64,000 nt of DNA. It comes from Pararge aegeria (lineage: Eukaryota; Arthropoda; Insecta; Lepidoptera; Nymphalidae). The notes under the pieces are model-generated. The model worked only from the letters and a program-made list of their open reading frames with translations. It was not told the origin of the DNA and did not search any database. This document shows, piece by piece, positions 35,105 through 46,279 of the stretch. How positions within the stretch are numbered: the stretch's first letter is position 1; every line of letters begins with the position of its first letter. The position numbers and the translations under genes were made by a program. The stretch covers positions 5,084,001-5,148,000 of the forward strand of contig NC_053187.1 in NCBI RefSeq assembly GCF_905163445.1, read 5' to 3'.

Positions 35105-35144
35105 TCAGTTCCGTAAGTCATCAGTCAATGACTTACGGAACTGA
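35105..35144. repeat. 17-bp inverted repeat at the 5' end of an RTE-like insertion
   Basis: TCAGTTCCGTAAGTCAT (35105-35121) is the exact inverse complement of ATGACTTACGGAACTGA (35128-35144), around CAGTCA. The right arm is normal element sequence (MTYGTE in translation); the left arm is the extra inverted piece. Confidence 0.9.
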
Positions 35145-35540
35145 GACTTGGCCGCTAACTCTGGGCCTCATAAGAAGGCTCAGAGTCAGTCAGCCGGCGA
35201 TGGAGAGAGCTAGGAGTATATCTACGTGATCAAATCAGAAGTGAGGAGATCCGTAGAAGAACTAGAGTTACCGACATAGCTCAGCGAGTCGCGATGCTGA
35301 AGTGGCAATGGGCAGGGCACATAGCTCGGAGAACCGATGGACGTTGGGGTCTTAAGGTGCTGGAATGGCGACCCCGCACCGGTAAACGCAGCGTGGGTCG
35401 GCCCCAAACGAGGTGGACAGATGACATCAGGTGAGTCGCTGGGAGCCGCTGGAGGCAAGCGGCCCAGGACCGTGTATTGTGGAACTCCCTACAAAAGACC
35501 TATGTCCAGCAGTGGACAGTGATTGGTTGACATGATGATG
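35128..35540 (+). pseudogene. 5'-truncated RTE-like LINE, reverse transcriptase C-terminus
   Basis: Translates, across a few frameshifts, as MTYGTETWPLTLGLIRRLRV, SLRDQIRSEEIRRRTRVTDI, AQRVAMLKWQWAGHIARRTD, GRWGLKVLEWRPRTGKRSVG, RPQTRWTDDIR, then AAQDRVLWNSLQKTYVQQWT. This is the characteristic C-terminal block of the RTE-like elements abundant in Lepidoptera. Ends in a (GAT)n tail at 35530-35555. Polymerase and endonuclease parts are missing. Confidence 0.85.
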
Positions 35541-35779
35541 ATGATGATGATGATTGAAGACAGTAGTGAAACACATGTCAGCCTTTGCTCTCTATACCTA
35601 TACTACCCACGATTTACTGCGACTTCGTGAACGATACTTTTTATACAGATAAATGAGATATTAAAATGTATTTTAACACTAAACATGTAGTTTCAATGTA
35701 AATAATCACAATAAATTTCACAGAACATTTATCAGGAAAAAAACATTACTTATAAACGTAGAATTCGTTTTTTGTCTAT

Positions 35780-35930
35780 AACATTAAGATGGCGGTAACG
35801 GCTCGTTGTGATAAGAATTTTTTTCCCAATTCAGCCGGCAAACCGCGTCGCATCGCACGCTCACGCATTCACTTCTGTCGCGTCCTGTGAAAAAAGTGAG
35901 AAACGAATCGCGTGGCTTCTAAGGGTCATT
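35780..35930. promoter_or_regulatory. CpG-rich patch, weak candidate promoter / first exon
   Basis: In an AT-rich setting, 'ccggcaaaccgcgtcgcatc', 'gcacgctcacgcattcactt' and 'ctgtcgcgtcctgtg' are unusually CpG-dense and match no repeat in the window. On the minus strand it would lie about 15.5 kb upstream of stan exon 1. There is no TATA or unambiguous initiator; inference only. Confidence 0.2.
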
Positions 35931-36081
35931 CCTGATATTAGATAGCCATCCTGAAAAATGGGCTATTAAAAAAATATATATTGTTCGCGTTCAAAACAAT
36001 AAACAATCAAACAAACTTTTCGACAAACTTTGCCACATTTATAACAGTGACTTTAAGAGATTTAAATAATGTTAAACTTAA

Positions 36082-36366
36082 AAAGCGGTGATAGCCCAGT
36101 GGGTAGGAGCTCAACTTCACTTTCGGGGGCCGAGTTCGAATCCCAGCAAGCACCTCTAACTAAATGTGCGTTTAAAGTAATTAAAGTTGCACTTGCTTTA
36201 ACGGTGAAGGAAAACATCGTGAGGAAACCTGCATGCCTGAGAGTTCTTCATGATATTCTGAAAGGTGTGTGGAGTCCACCAATCCGCTCTGGACAAGCGT
36301 GGTGGACTACAGCCTTAGCCCTTTCTCATTGTGAGACCCGTGCGGGTTGATATGATGATGATGATG
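36082..36366 (+). mobile_element. SINE-A, full length (reference copy)
   Basis: tRNA-derived head with box A 'gatagcccagtgggtaggag' and box B 'gccgagttcgaatcccagca'; body 'ttaaagtaattaaagttgca', 'aaacatcgtgaggaaacctg', 'agtccaccaatccgctctgg', 'tggtggactacagccttagc'; tail 'gggttgatatgatgatgatg'. An RNA polymerase III promoter is therefore present. Family members in both orientations fill the window. Confidence 0.9.
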
Positions 36367-36369
36367 TTT

Positions 36370-36420
36370 CGTTCAACATCTTTAAAACAAACGTAGAAAA
36401 GTTTTTAAAGATGTTGAACG
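36370..36420. repeat. hairpin with about 18-bp arms abutting the SINE-A tail
   Basis: CGTTCAACATCTTTAAAA (36370-36387) and its inverse complement (36403-36420) flank 15 bases. It begins four bases after the (ATG)n tail. Confidence 0.85.
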
Positions 36421-37260
36421 ACACTAGATCTTAGACTATGGTGTTTCTAGCAATTTCTCGTAGTACAGGAATCGTCTTTCCTCCGAAGACCGTAATTTTT
36501 ATTTAAAACCAATTAAGATCAAGCGAAAAAGTTGATTCTGGTATGACACGAGAAAAAACCTAGAGCAATCCTTAAAAGGCGGCCATGTTGTTAAGGTTTA
36601 TTTTATTAGCTTCGCTTATTGTAAATTAACTACTTAAGTACTGATAATAATCGTTTGCATTAATGCCTTATTGAATTAAAGATAAGAACTGTACTAAGAT
36701 GAACAGAGATTGTCCCCATACGGAGATATAAGGCATTATGTAAAAGAAAAAAATGGTGTATGTAGGTATATATATTTTATGTATGTTTTTAGGACATAGT
36801 CAGCGAGAAAACCTAAAAGTATCGTCATATCTATACATCCGTCTATATTTATATCCATCCACCTCTTAGTTTTAATACCAGATATCTGTAATTTGGCTTA
36901 TGTATATATGACAATTATTTTTAGGTTGCCTCATAGTTTTTTTATCTACCTCTCAGTCTGTGGGGTACATCGTTAGATAGGTATTATATCACTATAACTA
37001 TTAATATGTTATAAAATTTACTTATATATTTGCAGTTATATAATTATATGACAGCAAATTTTTGTTAGAGCCCAGTCAAAAACCCCAGAACTCACCACTG
37101 TGTCGTAGAACAGAGGACGACAAAAGGTTTGGGTATAACCTTTTTGATAGGCCATAAGTAAATAATGTAATACCACGGTAAATAACTCGGATGATTGCGG
37201 ATTGCTAAAAACTGTCTAAGTTTCCAACAATACCGTGTCATATATACATTCTGCATCACG
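36421..37260. other. no gene recognised
   Basis: AT-rich; short open frames only, with no repeat match inside the window. Confidence 0.4.
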
Positions 37261-37261
37261 G

Positions 37262-37565
37262 ATCATCATCATCACGTTAACCCATTACCGGCCCACTACA
37301 GAGCAGGGGTCTCCTCCCACAATGAGAAGGGTGTAAGGCAAGGGTATTCCACCACGCTGACCTAGTGCGGATTGGTGGACTCCACACGCCTTTGAGAACA
37401 TTATGTAGGACTTCAGGCGTGCAGGTTTCCTCACGATGTTTTCCTTCACCGTTGAAGCAAGTGAGATTTTAATTACTTAAAACGCATCTAACTTAGAAAA
37501 GTTAGAGGTGCGTGCTGGGATTCGAATTGGACACCCAGCGATTGAAGTCGAGCTCCTCCCCAATG
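37262..37565 (-). mobile_element. SINE-A, full length, inverted
   Basis: Starts with the (CAT)n tail complement, then 'acccattaccggcccactac', 'ggattggtggactccacacg', 'gcgtgcaggtttcctcacga', 'gtgctgggattcgaattgga' (box B complement) and ends at 'cccaatgggcat' (box A complement). Confidence 0.9.
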
Positions 37566-37899
37566 GGCATCAAGGATACAAATGTATTATTTTCTCACTA
37601 CAAATTGTACGGTCTGTACATCATTCACGGTCAATAATATCAAGTTTAACCGCAATAAAGACGTGATATTGTAATAACAATCATATAAATGTAATGAGAT
37701 ATACCACAGAGTACCAAAAAACATAATTTCACGGCATTACACTTTTTATCCAAGACGAAAGAGAGAAGGCTATCAGAAATATTTGTGGCAATGTGGTCAT
37801 TTGGGGTAAGAATGTGTTGTAAAAAAATCATGTAGGCTCACTTTACAGACATTACTTACTCTTAAAGTTCAACTGTCTTAGTCATTTAGTTTAATGGCC

Positions 37900-38098
37900 A
37901 CTTTTTTTTTTATTTCACTACAATTTAGCTCTTGACTGCAATCTCACCTGGTGATAAGGGATGATGCAGTCTTAGATGGTAGCGGGTTAACATGTTAGGG
38001 AGTGAGGGAGTTATATTCAACCCATAACGCTAAATCGCTAAGCGGCACCTCTTTGTCGGTAAGTAGCCACGGCCGAAGCCTCTTACAAGATAAAAAAA
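37900..38098 (-). mobile_element. SINE-C 3' half, inverted
   Basis: 'ttagctcttgactgcaatct', 'ggtagcgggttaacatgtta', 'cgctaaatcgctaagcggca', 'gtagccacggccgaagcctc'. Confidence 0.8.
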
Positions 38099-38109
38099 GA
38101 AATATACAT

Positions 38110-38510
38110 TGTGTGTACTTATGTACACGCGTTAAAAGTTATACTTCTTTGGAGTAACAAGATAAAATTTTATCTTTCGCCTTATGCTAACGTTTGTTGA
38201 AAAAACCACACTAACAATAGATTTATTATTTAATACATTGAATGTTTTTTTATAAAGCATTATATTTTAGTAATCTCATTATAGGACAACCAAGTTTAAT
38301 TCACATTCAAATTTGAGATTTTGGAATGAGCCCGCAGACTTTGACAATTGAAAGTTTAGGTACACTGTCAAAACTATTTTTGAAAAACTAAAATGTTGAC
38401 TATAGCTAACTTCAGGGTGTCAGTTATCCGTGACGGTGGGCGCGCGCATCGTAAAAAATTACTCTCATAATTTTTTCCTAACGCGCCAAAAGAAGTATAA
38501 CTTCAAAAAC
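38110..38510 (+). mobile_element. MITE family G, copy 2
   Basis: 'tgtacacgcgttaaaagtta' at the left, 'acgcgccaaaagaagtataa' at the right, with interior 'aatgagcccgcagactttga' and 'cttcagggtgtcagttatcc' shared with copy 1. Beyond the right end, 'cttaggttgtgaatacctgc' to 'agaattttgatctttaaacg' is the inverse complement of 33650-33708, so the element or an associated repeat extends to about 38570. Confidence 0.75.
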
Positions 38511-38708
38511 TTAGGTTGTGAATACCTGCTAATTTAGAATTTTGATCTTTAAACGACTGGACCTCGTGTGATAGTGTTTTTGCTTGTTACACATTGATTA
38601 ATATGTCGCAGGATACTAATTATTTAAATCATAATGTCCCATTTGACAAATCTAATTTTAAGTTAATAATAAGATAGAATATGTTTTATGCATATCGTTA
38701 TAAAAACA

Positions 38709-38840
38709 CGCCAACCGCCTCGTTGGTCTAGTGGTTAGCATGTTGTACTCAGGATCCAGGTTCGATTCTCGGTACGGGTCAAACATTCTGAGACATTTGG
38801 TTTTTTGCCAAGAAGTTTTTATATCAGTCCAAAGTGATGT
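38709..38840 (+). mobile_element. tRNA-like head of a SINE
   Basis: 'cctcgttggtctagtggtta' (box A) and 'ggttcgattctcggtacgg' (box B), about 35 bases apart as in a tRNA. It lacks CCA-end pairing I could confirm, so I call it SINE-derived rather than a tRNA gene. Related to the 121-bp trimer at 48622. Confidence 0.65.
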
Positions 38841-38869
38841 AAAGGACGCTAGGCAGTCCGTCCAAGTTA

Positions 38870-39240
38870 TACTAATATAGTTTCCCTGACAGATTTCAGC
38901 CACGGTGGTCAATATTAAGAGAGATTTTCCAACTACGCGGGAGATATTATAGACCAAAAGTGTGTGCGAAGACACAGGTGCATTCAATTATCTCACAACC
39001 TTTTAGTCAAATGGGATGACATATCCGACAGAACCGGAAAGAGATCAGGAGCAGGACCGAGAGCTTAACGTGCTCTTCGAGGCTCAAGGGAGAGTCACCG
39101 CTTATATCAAACCATTAGCTGGTACTAAGAGTTTCTTGCTAAAAAAATCCAATACAATTCATCGGCCCGGCGCGGGGATTAAACCCAGGTCCCCAAGATT
39201 TGCTGTCGAATATGATAACCAAGACCATCGAGGTTTTGTC
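38870..39240 (-). mobile_element. SINE-D, near full length, inverted
   Basis: 'tttcagccacggtggtcaat', 'gtgtgtgcgaagacacaggt', 'ccgacagaaccggaaagaga', 'gagcttaacgtgctcttcga', then a box B complement 'ggattaaacccaggtccc' and head 'gataaccaagaccatcgagg'. A second member is at 62915-63225. From memory this is a common lepidopteran SINE; not checked. Confidence 0.7.
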
Positions 39241-39359
39241 AAGTAGTGAACAATATAAGGCTATAAAATTTCGTATATAGCTAAGTTATCTCACAAGGAT
39301 AGCGCTTCTTAAACGATAGTATAATGCTACATAGTCCCAGGACAATGCAGGCTTCAAAA

Positions 39360-39625
39360 ATACCCGTACACGTATAGGCTACCCGCGCCGCCTAGACGCT
39401 CCAGAGCACTCAACGTCCCTCTTAATTAAGGGGGGCAATACTCAAATGCTGCTAGCGCGTCGAATAGCCCCATTCAGACACATGCCGTCTGCGACAAGAT
39501 AACGAACCTCTCTCGACGGTTATTCCGCTTGCGTTCCTTTTTTCACATTTTTTTTATCTGTGTTTTCGCACAATAATTCCACTTGTGCGGCAAATTCCGC
39601 TTGATTAAACAGGGGCTGTGTGTAG
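39360..39625. other. GC-richer unclassified block
   Basis: 'ggctacccgcgccgcctaga', 'tgctagcgcgtcgaatagcc', 'gtctgcgacaagataacgaa', 'ctctcgacggttattccgct'. It stands out from its AT-rich surroundings and carries no long frame. Conserved noncoding element, promoter or unknown repeat are all possible. Confidence 0.3.
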
Positions 39626-39789
39626 GCTGTATGCGGCTATGCCGTTGCCTACGAGTTTGAAAAAAAAAAGCTTTTTTTTTCATTTCCTCTGCTGAATACA
39701 TTGCTATGTTCTATTGATTAGAATTAATTCAGGCTGTGGATTACTAAAGTAAATAGTAAATTTCCAATGCAATTTATAACTTCTCTATA

Positions 39790-40035
39790 AATTAAAGTAT
39801 TAAAACATCACTTGCTTTAACGGTGACAAAAACATCGTGAGGAAACCTGCATGCCTGAGAGTTCTCCATAATGTTCTTAGAGGCGTGTGAAGTCCACCAA
39901 TCCGCACTGGGCCAGCGTAAAACTACTATGGTGGACTACGGCCTAAACCCCTCCCATTGTGGGAGGAGGCCCGTACCCTGTAGTGGACTGGTAATGTGTT
40001 TGTATGATGATGATAATGATGATAATGATGACTTC
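39790..40035 (+). mobile_element. SINE-A lacking its head
   Basis: 'tcacttgctttaacggtgac' to 'gtgggaggaggcccgtaccc', with a (gat/aat)n tail. A 12-base insertion lies within 'ccagcg..tggtggactacgg'. Confidence 0.85.
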
Positions 40036-42820
40036 TCTACAAGAACTCTAGCTTTGAAAAGATCTTTAAAGACATTCCCAATTTGCAGACATGTAAAAAC
40101 AGTTCCCGAAGTATGGAGCCCGTTTTTGTGTAGGTATTTTAGATTAATCTTACCAGTGCTCTGAGCGCCTCTGCGAAACAAGATTGTTAAGTTTCCGATT
40201 AAACTCACCGACGTATATATCCTGTAAATAACTGTCAAACTAGCAACATAGCTTTGCTAAAATCATGACAACCCAATGTTAAATTGATCTTATATCTTTA
40301 AACGAGCAATTCTTGTATATATATAATTGGAATCTCGGAATCGGCTCCAACGATTTTCATGAAATTTAGTATACAGGGGGTTTCGGGGGCGATAATGATA
40401 TTTGATATTTTTGACTTTGACTTTGACTGAGAAACTAATATTCTTCTTAAATGTTACTGCTCCAACCTTGTCTCTAGCATTTTTAAAGTGATAATGAGAT
40501 TATTTGTCACCGATATCGATCTCAAATATAAATGCAATACAAACGAAATAAACCTATCCCCATAGCAAAATAATCGACAGATAAAAGATTTCCCCTGAAT
40601 AGCAGTAAGGAGTTAGAGGTATATACGATCCCATTCATTCACCTTACTTACTCCTGGCGCTAAACCAAGACGGGCATTCAATAGGATCCTTTGTGCTGTC
40701 TAACTAATGGGTTAGCGAGTATTTTACTCTTTTCTTTTTCTTTTGCTATAAGGATAGATGTATTTTGTTCCTTGATAAAAGAATATGGATTGTGAAGAAG
40801 GTGGGTAAAGCGTTACCGTGTTACAGTATGGTCTACAAATCGCATTTTCTTTTCGCCCCGTATGTTGGTGTGCTTCGTCGATGTTTACGCATCCATTTTT
40901 GAGCAAATAGATCTGGGTACCATTTTCTCGTCCTATTACTTTGAGGAAAAACTTGAAATGGTTACTTTTGCTACTATGGGGAATTAGTAGCATCGCTAGA
41001 TGAAATATTATTGACGTTCTAGTTTTAGAATTACGATTCTTATTTAGGGACCTCTGGGTCAAATGTAGATAATAATATCATTTAAAAATAATACTGCTTT
41101 AAATTATGGTAAGCCTACTATATATATACCTACTAAATTAGTGAAACGGTGAAATAGAAAAGCTTTTGAAAAAAAAATTACTTCAATAACTCTCGTACTT
41201 TCACATGAGTCATTAATAGTTCTTTTGATTTCAGGGATTTCAACAAAGACTAACATGGCTATAAAATTTGAGGATTTCTGTCGGTCCACACGATACTCTC
41301 AATAGATCTGAACTTGGTGACAATAAGAACAGATGAAGATAAGTCGAATTTAGCTTTATACAATACAATAAAATAAATCCTATTTAGTATGAAATTGACT
41401 GAGAAATCTTCGAATTTTGAGATCAGATAACAAATTATTACTTACTCCTTATTTGAAGTCAATTGATAAATAAAGTAGGTATCAGTAAAAAGTAATAAAA
41501 TTAATTTTTCAATGAATTCAGCAGTCTTTGAATATCCTATTATCACAAACGCTATTATTCCATTTTTATAAAAAGGTTTACAGAAACCTTTTTTGGCTGT
41601 CCAATTTATTTTTATGTACTTGTATATTTTTCATGTCAAGATATATCCAATACGAAGTTCATCTGAAATCCCGATCTATAAGAGAATCCGGATTGTTCAT
41701 TGTGTTTTGGCGCCCTATTCAATGTATTTTCCATTCGTGAATCACAGCAATTTCTACACTGACCACCCAAGCTGACCCTCACTTCCCCGAATAATGGGCA
41801 GATTGCTGTGAAATTGGGGGAATACAAGCCTTTTCAGAGGTCACGTAAGAATGGCGAATCACACCGTGTAATTTGTTGGGACTATACAATACAAAAGGTG
41901 TAAATGTATCCCCGTCTTTACCTCATAATAGGATTTTTCTTTGTTCACTTGACATCTGCAATGATTGTAAAAAATGGTACGTGTGTGTTTATTATTATCA
42001 TCTTCTCGTCTATTGAATATACTACTGCTCCTACTGCTTGACACACAATTCCTCCCACTTATAAGAGTTTTGACTACTACAAGAACTCCGAGGATAGCTC
42101 GCCTTCTATTTTACCTACTAACTTCCTCAAGACAGTTGTCAATCATATTTTTTTCGAAATGGTTAAGTATGAACATCTACAGTACCAGAGGAACTGCCTA
42201 GGGGTTGCTAGCTTGTGAGGAACTTGTTTATCTGCCCCTAAAATAGCTCATATTGAAACTAATTGGAGATGCCACAGATGGAAGCTGGTTCAAGAACACG
42301 TGCGTGAAGAAACAGTTTTGTAAAACAGACGGTTCAGGAATACCAGCCATCCAGATGGTGGAGGTGATATTTGTTTCTGCAATGCAGAACGATCAGAAAA
42401 TATAGATGGAGATACTCGTTAAAACAACTCTTCAGAACACTCCTCATTATAGAGAAAACCAATATTTAGATTGCTGACGTATCTACGATGCAACACGATT
42501 TCATATCATATTACTAATATTAATTTCCAAAAGCAAAACTTATTGTAAAACTAGGTCAGTATTTCGCTTTTTCAAATAAAAACCGGAGCGGAGCATATTC
42601 CGATTCGCATGGAAATGTCTACTGGAAAAACTGGGAGAGTTCAGTACGCTGGTAAATTTGAAAAGTCGTCCATTATTGTGCGGTATTCACGAGTTTTTGC
42701 AGGTATCTTCGCTTTGTGTGCTCTCTGCTTCCAATTCAAATGGTGCTTTCATTTGAACTGTGAAAAGTTTTATATTATATTTATCGTGAAAAGCTACGTT
42801 CAATCATAGCGCTTATGAAT
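40036..42820. other. no gene recognised
   Basis: AT-rich. Frames at 40724-41062 (minus) and 42609-42809 (plus) have no family motif and no supporting splice pattern. A loose inverted pair 'aatcacagcaatttct' / 'gattgctgtgaaatt' lies at 41740-41815. Confidence 0.4.
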
Positions 42821-43237
42821 TATACAACGTGTAACGGAATTAAGAAATTCTGTTGAAGCGTGCATTAGTATAGTTCACGAGTAGTAACCCTGTTAAAAAT
42901 ATGAAATCAAAAGAAGCTTATTTATTTTTCTATACAAACTAATTAAAACATTCTAAATGTTTACTTATAGCAACCCTATTGAAGATAAAAGACCGACACG
43001 TGCATAGTACCAACGCTACGCGACGCGTAGCTAATAAAGTGACAGAGGTCACTTGAGTTTACTTGTGCATATGATATTAGGGCTGTATCTGATTTCTTTC
43101 AGTAAAACCGATGGCAATGGTTTGCTCAAAAGTTAATAGCGTTTCAGTTTTACAGGAAAGTCTCAAAGACAGTAAATGATGTACCTCTAAAGACTTTGAA
43201 GTATTATTTCGGTTTTCATTCATTAGATGTTGAATAT
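42821..43237 (-). mobile_element. MITE family F, copy 2
   Basis: Starts 'tatacaacgtgtaacggaat'; interior 'gcaaccctattgaagataaa', 'gacgcgtagctaataaagtg', 'agtattatttcggttttcat' is the inverse complement of the copy at 46820-47309. The far terminus is eroded. Confidence 0.8.
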
Positions 43238-44254
43238 ATATAAAGGTCTAGATTATTGCTATGTATTTAAAATGCTTTCAAAATCAAATGAAACAAAACC
43301 TCAATATCACGGGACAGTCATTTCCCGCAAGGACTTTTAGAGGACTTGAGCTTTCCGAGACGGTTTGCCAACAATGTTTTAATGTTATTTCATAAAGGCT
43401 CAAATAGTTTTTGTACAATCTAATGCCTTCGATAAATGTTACAAAGAAACGACAGTCGTCAGCTAAACAATCTTAAATACTTATAGCGAATCAATTACGA
43501 AACCCAAAAATGCCTATAAATTGATTGCAGAATCGCAGTTCCACGCTCCAGTCTAACCCATAATATAACAAACCTTTTTCATAGTAAACACATTTATCAA
43601 ATAGCTTTTAGTAGATTTGAATTTAGAAAATGTTGAATTTTTTTATAAAACTTTAACGGGTCGCAGTTTTTGTTTTGCTGTTTTAGTAACAACAATATCG
43701 ACTGGTTAAATCTAAGGTTAAATAATTACTTTAGCGAAATTTACGTAATATTTAATATGACGAAGGATTTCAAAAGGAAGAATTTCTTAGAGGCTAAAGC
43801 ATCATAGAAAGTCCTTAAAAAGTCAAGATACTTTCTCCCTCGCGTTAAGTGGGTGGGACATCAATGAACATATTCGCCCTTAATACAGCTGATATAGATA
43901 TGAATCAGCAAAGGTTTTTCTTTTCAGTTTTAACTTTGATGTTATTAAAATTAATCTTTGAATAGATAAAGTTAGGTAATATATTTTGAAGTTCGCTAAC
44001 AGAGCTTGTTTCAAATCTGCATAAATGCATAGATTTACTCACGTAAATTAATTTTCAACATGTCTTGTAAGGTAAACAATCTTTTTACTACTTTTTATTG
44101 TTACATACGTTTCAAAAATATAAAGTGCTATAAAATATATAAACACAAACAAAAAAAGAGGTTGTATATAAGTGTGTTTTCATTATTAGAAACATTGTTT
44201 ACATTATAAGACAGGCAAGAAAACCGATGGTACCACTACTTATACAGTCTTCAT
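43238..44254. other. no gene recognised
   Basis: AT-rich with no repeat I can match inside the window. Confidence 0.4.
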
Positions 44255-44555
44255 ATCAAACCCATTACCGGCCCACTACAGGGCACGGGTCTCCCCCCAC
44301 AATGATACGGGGTTAAGGCTGTAGTCCACCACGCTAGCCTAGTGCAGAATGTTGGACTTCACACACCTTTGATAACAAACTCTTAAATATGCATTCCTCA
44401 CGATGTTTTCCTTCACCGTTCAAGCAAGTGATATTTTAATTGCTTGAAATGTACATTACTTAGAAAAGTTAGAGGTGTGTTCCGGGATTCGAAACGCCCC
44501 CCCCCCCCCCCAAGTGAAGTCGAAGTCCTACCCACTGGGCTATCACCGCTATGAA
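44255..44555 (-). mobile_element. SINE-A, full length, inverted, with a C16 run
   Basis: 'acccattaccggcccactac' through 'cactgggctatcaccgct'. The box B neighbourhood is disrupted by a homopolymer of about 16 C at 44497-44512, where other copies have four to seven. Confidence 0.85.
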
Positions 44556-44889
44556 TAGTTCCCAAGTGTCACGACCTCCTCAATTCTATCTCTTTATCTG
44601 TTATGTAACAGGTGGGGGGGTGGGGGGTTTATAACATGATATTCTCTTTACACAACCTCTCCCAAATTCCGTAGCTTATTAATTTGGCTTATGACAAAAC
44701 ATTGTTTCCTTGTGTTATTTATGAGAGCTTTATTGGACAGACTTGATATATTAGGAAAATACTCTTATTATTTTTGTGGTGGAGCAGAAATAGCATATTT
44801 GAACTGAAATTATTCAAGAAAGTAGTTTCAAGTTTTTTAATAGCACAGGTTTGTGAATTTGCTGAAATACTAAAGTTTTTTTTTTATAT

Positions 44890-45008
44890 GACTACAATTT
44901 AGCCCTTGACTGTAGCGGCTAACCTGTTAGGGAGTATGATAGTCATACCTCTAATTGGTTTCTACACGATATCGCACCGCAACACTAAATCGCTTAGCGG
45001 CACGTCTT
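44890..45008 (-). mobile_element. SINE-C fragment, inverted
   Basis: 'caatttagcccttgactgta', 'gcggctaacctgttagggag', 'aacactaaatcgcttagcgg'. Confidence 0.75.
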
Positions 45009-45054
45009 TAACTGTATCTATCTAATCCAAATTATTATTTTTAAATAGCGGAAA

Positions 45055-45140
45055 CTACACAGACGTCTGAAGTAAGCGTTACTTCCGTCAGAAAAAAATC
45101 TGAGTTACTCCCTAGTCGCGCTTAAAGAAGTTTTACTTCA
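45055..45140. repeat. degraded MITE family G-like end
   Basis: 'ctgaagtaagcgttacttcc' and 'aaagaagttttacttcaaaa' resemble the palindromic ends of 25412 and 38110. Confidence 0.4.
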
Positions 45141-45465
45141 AAAACGATAAAGTATAAACACACAAATATATGTAGAGTTGCTTATACACAGATACTCTTA
45201 TCGCATTTGGAATGTATATGTGATGATATTTAATCTCTCCAAAACCTGGCGAAGGAAGTGCGTTTTGTCTACGCCACTTGTTATACTAATTAGGTAAATG
45301 AATAATCCAGCGAGGAAGGCTTCCTTTAAGTAAGTGTGTCCCGGTTACGAATGACCCAAATGAGGTCACTGAAATCTAATACTCAGTGGTTTGAGTAGCG
45401 GAAGTTAGTAGGGTCCATACAAAGCAAGAATTCGCGCGACTGTACACGTTATCTTATATAATACC

Positions 45466-45930
45466 TACTAGCTGTTGCCCGCTGAGACCGTAAATTTTTC
45501 CGGAATAAAAAAAAAATATATTAGGATAATCCACACATAACTATTTCGCCTAAATATATATCTAGCGAATAATATAAGTACATCATCATCATCAGCACAT
45601 CAACCATCACCGGCTCACCACAGGGCACGTCACAATGTGAAGGGCTTAGGCCGGTAGATACAGATAAACACCCAGACACTGAAGAAACATTCATGTTCAT
45701 CACACAACATTTTCCAGTTGTGGGAATCCACTCCCAGCTTCGGACTCAGAGACCAGGATACATACTGCCCATTGCGAAAATCGGCCTCAAAAAAAAAAGA
45801 AAGCCTATGTGTTATTCGAGGATACAATCTATCTCAATTCCAAATTTCAATTAAATGGATTCAGTAGTTTTTGCGTGAAACAAACGTCCATCCATCCAGA
45901 TAAACTTTCGCACTTATAATATTAGTAAGA
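45466..45930 (-). mobile_element. 'actagctgttgcccgc' element with SINE-A and SINE-B inserted
   Basis: Starts 'tactagctgttgcccgctga' and ends 'gcacttataatattagtaag', as at 3228-3577. Its middle is replaced by an inverted SINE-A tail piece (about 45590-45653) fused directly to an inverted SINE-B head (45654-45787). Confidence 0.65.
45654..45787 (-). mobile_element. SINE-B head half
   Basis: 'gataaacacccagacactga', 'ttccagttgtgggaatccac', 'ctgcccattgcgaaaatcgg'. The box B complement is mutated (atccactccc). Confidence 0.75.
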
Positions 45931-45933
45931 CTC

Positions 45934-46070
45934 AGCGGTGATAGCCTACTGGGTAAGAATTCAGACTCTCTCGTGGGGACCGAGTTCGATCCCCGGCATA
46001 AATCTCTAGCTTTTCGGAGTTACGTGTGCTCTAAGCAATTAAAAATCACTTGTTCTTACTTTAGTTTCTT
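45934..46070 (+). mobile_element. SINE-A head half
   Basis: 'agcggtgatagcctactggg' (box A), 'gaccgagttcgatccccggc' (box B), 'ctctagcttttcggagttac', ending at 'aattaaaaatcacttg'. Confidence 0.8.
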
Positions 46071-46279
46071 TAATAGTTATAATTGACGGGCCAAGCAGAT
46101 TGTAAAATATGAAAACCATGGCCTATAAACAGAGCAAAACTTTGCAGCACATGCAAAGGACATGTCCTGCAACTTTAATTACACCGGGTACCAGGCCATT
46201 CAGACCGGGACACATAAATAAGCTTAATACTTAATACTTACCCGGAAATTCTCTGTTACAAAAACTCAATTGTATTTTC

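Noticed and set aside
35222..35522. Overlapping ORFs on both strands around 35.3 kb
   Set aside because: Shadows of the RTE-like reverse-transcriptase C-terminus read in other frames.
38709..38775. Functional tRNA gene
   Set aside because: Box A and B are present, but I could not build a convincing acceptor stem or cloverleaf, and similar heads recur as SINE parts.
40724..41062. 112-codon minus-strand ORF
   Set aside because: Composition unlike a folded protein, no family motif, no upstream signals.
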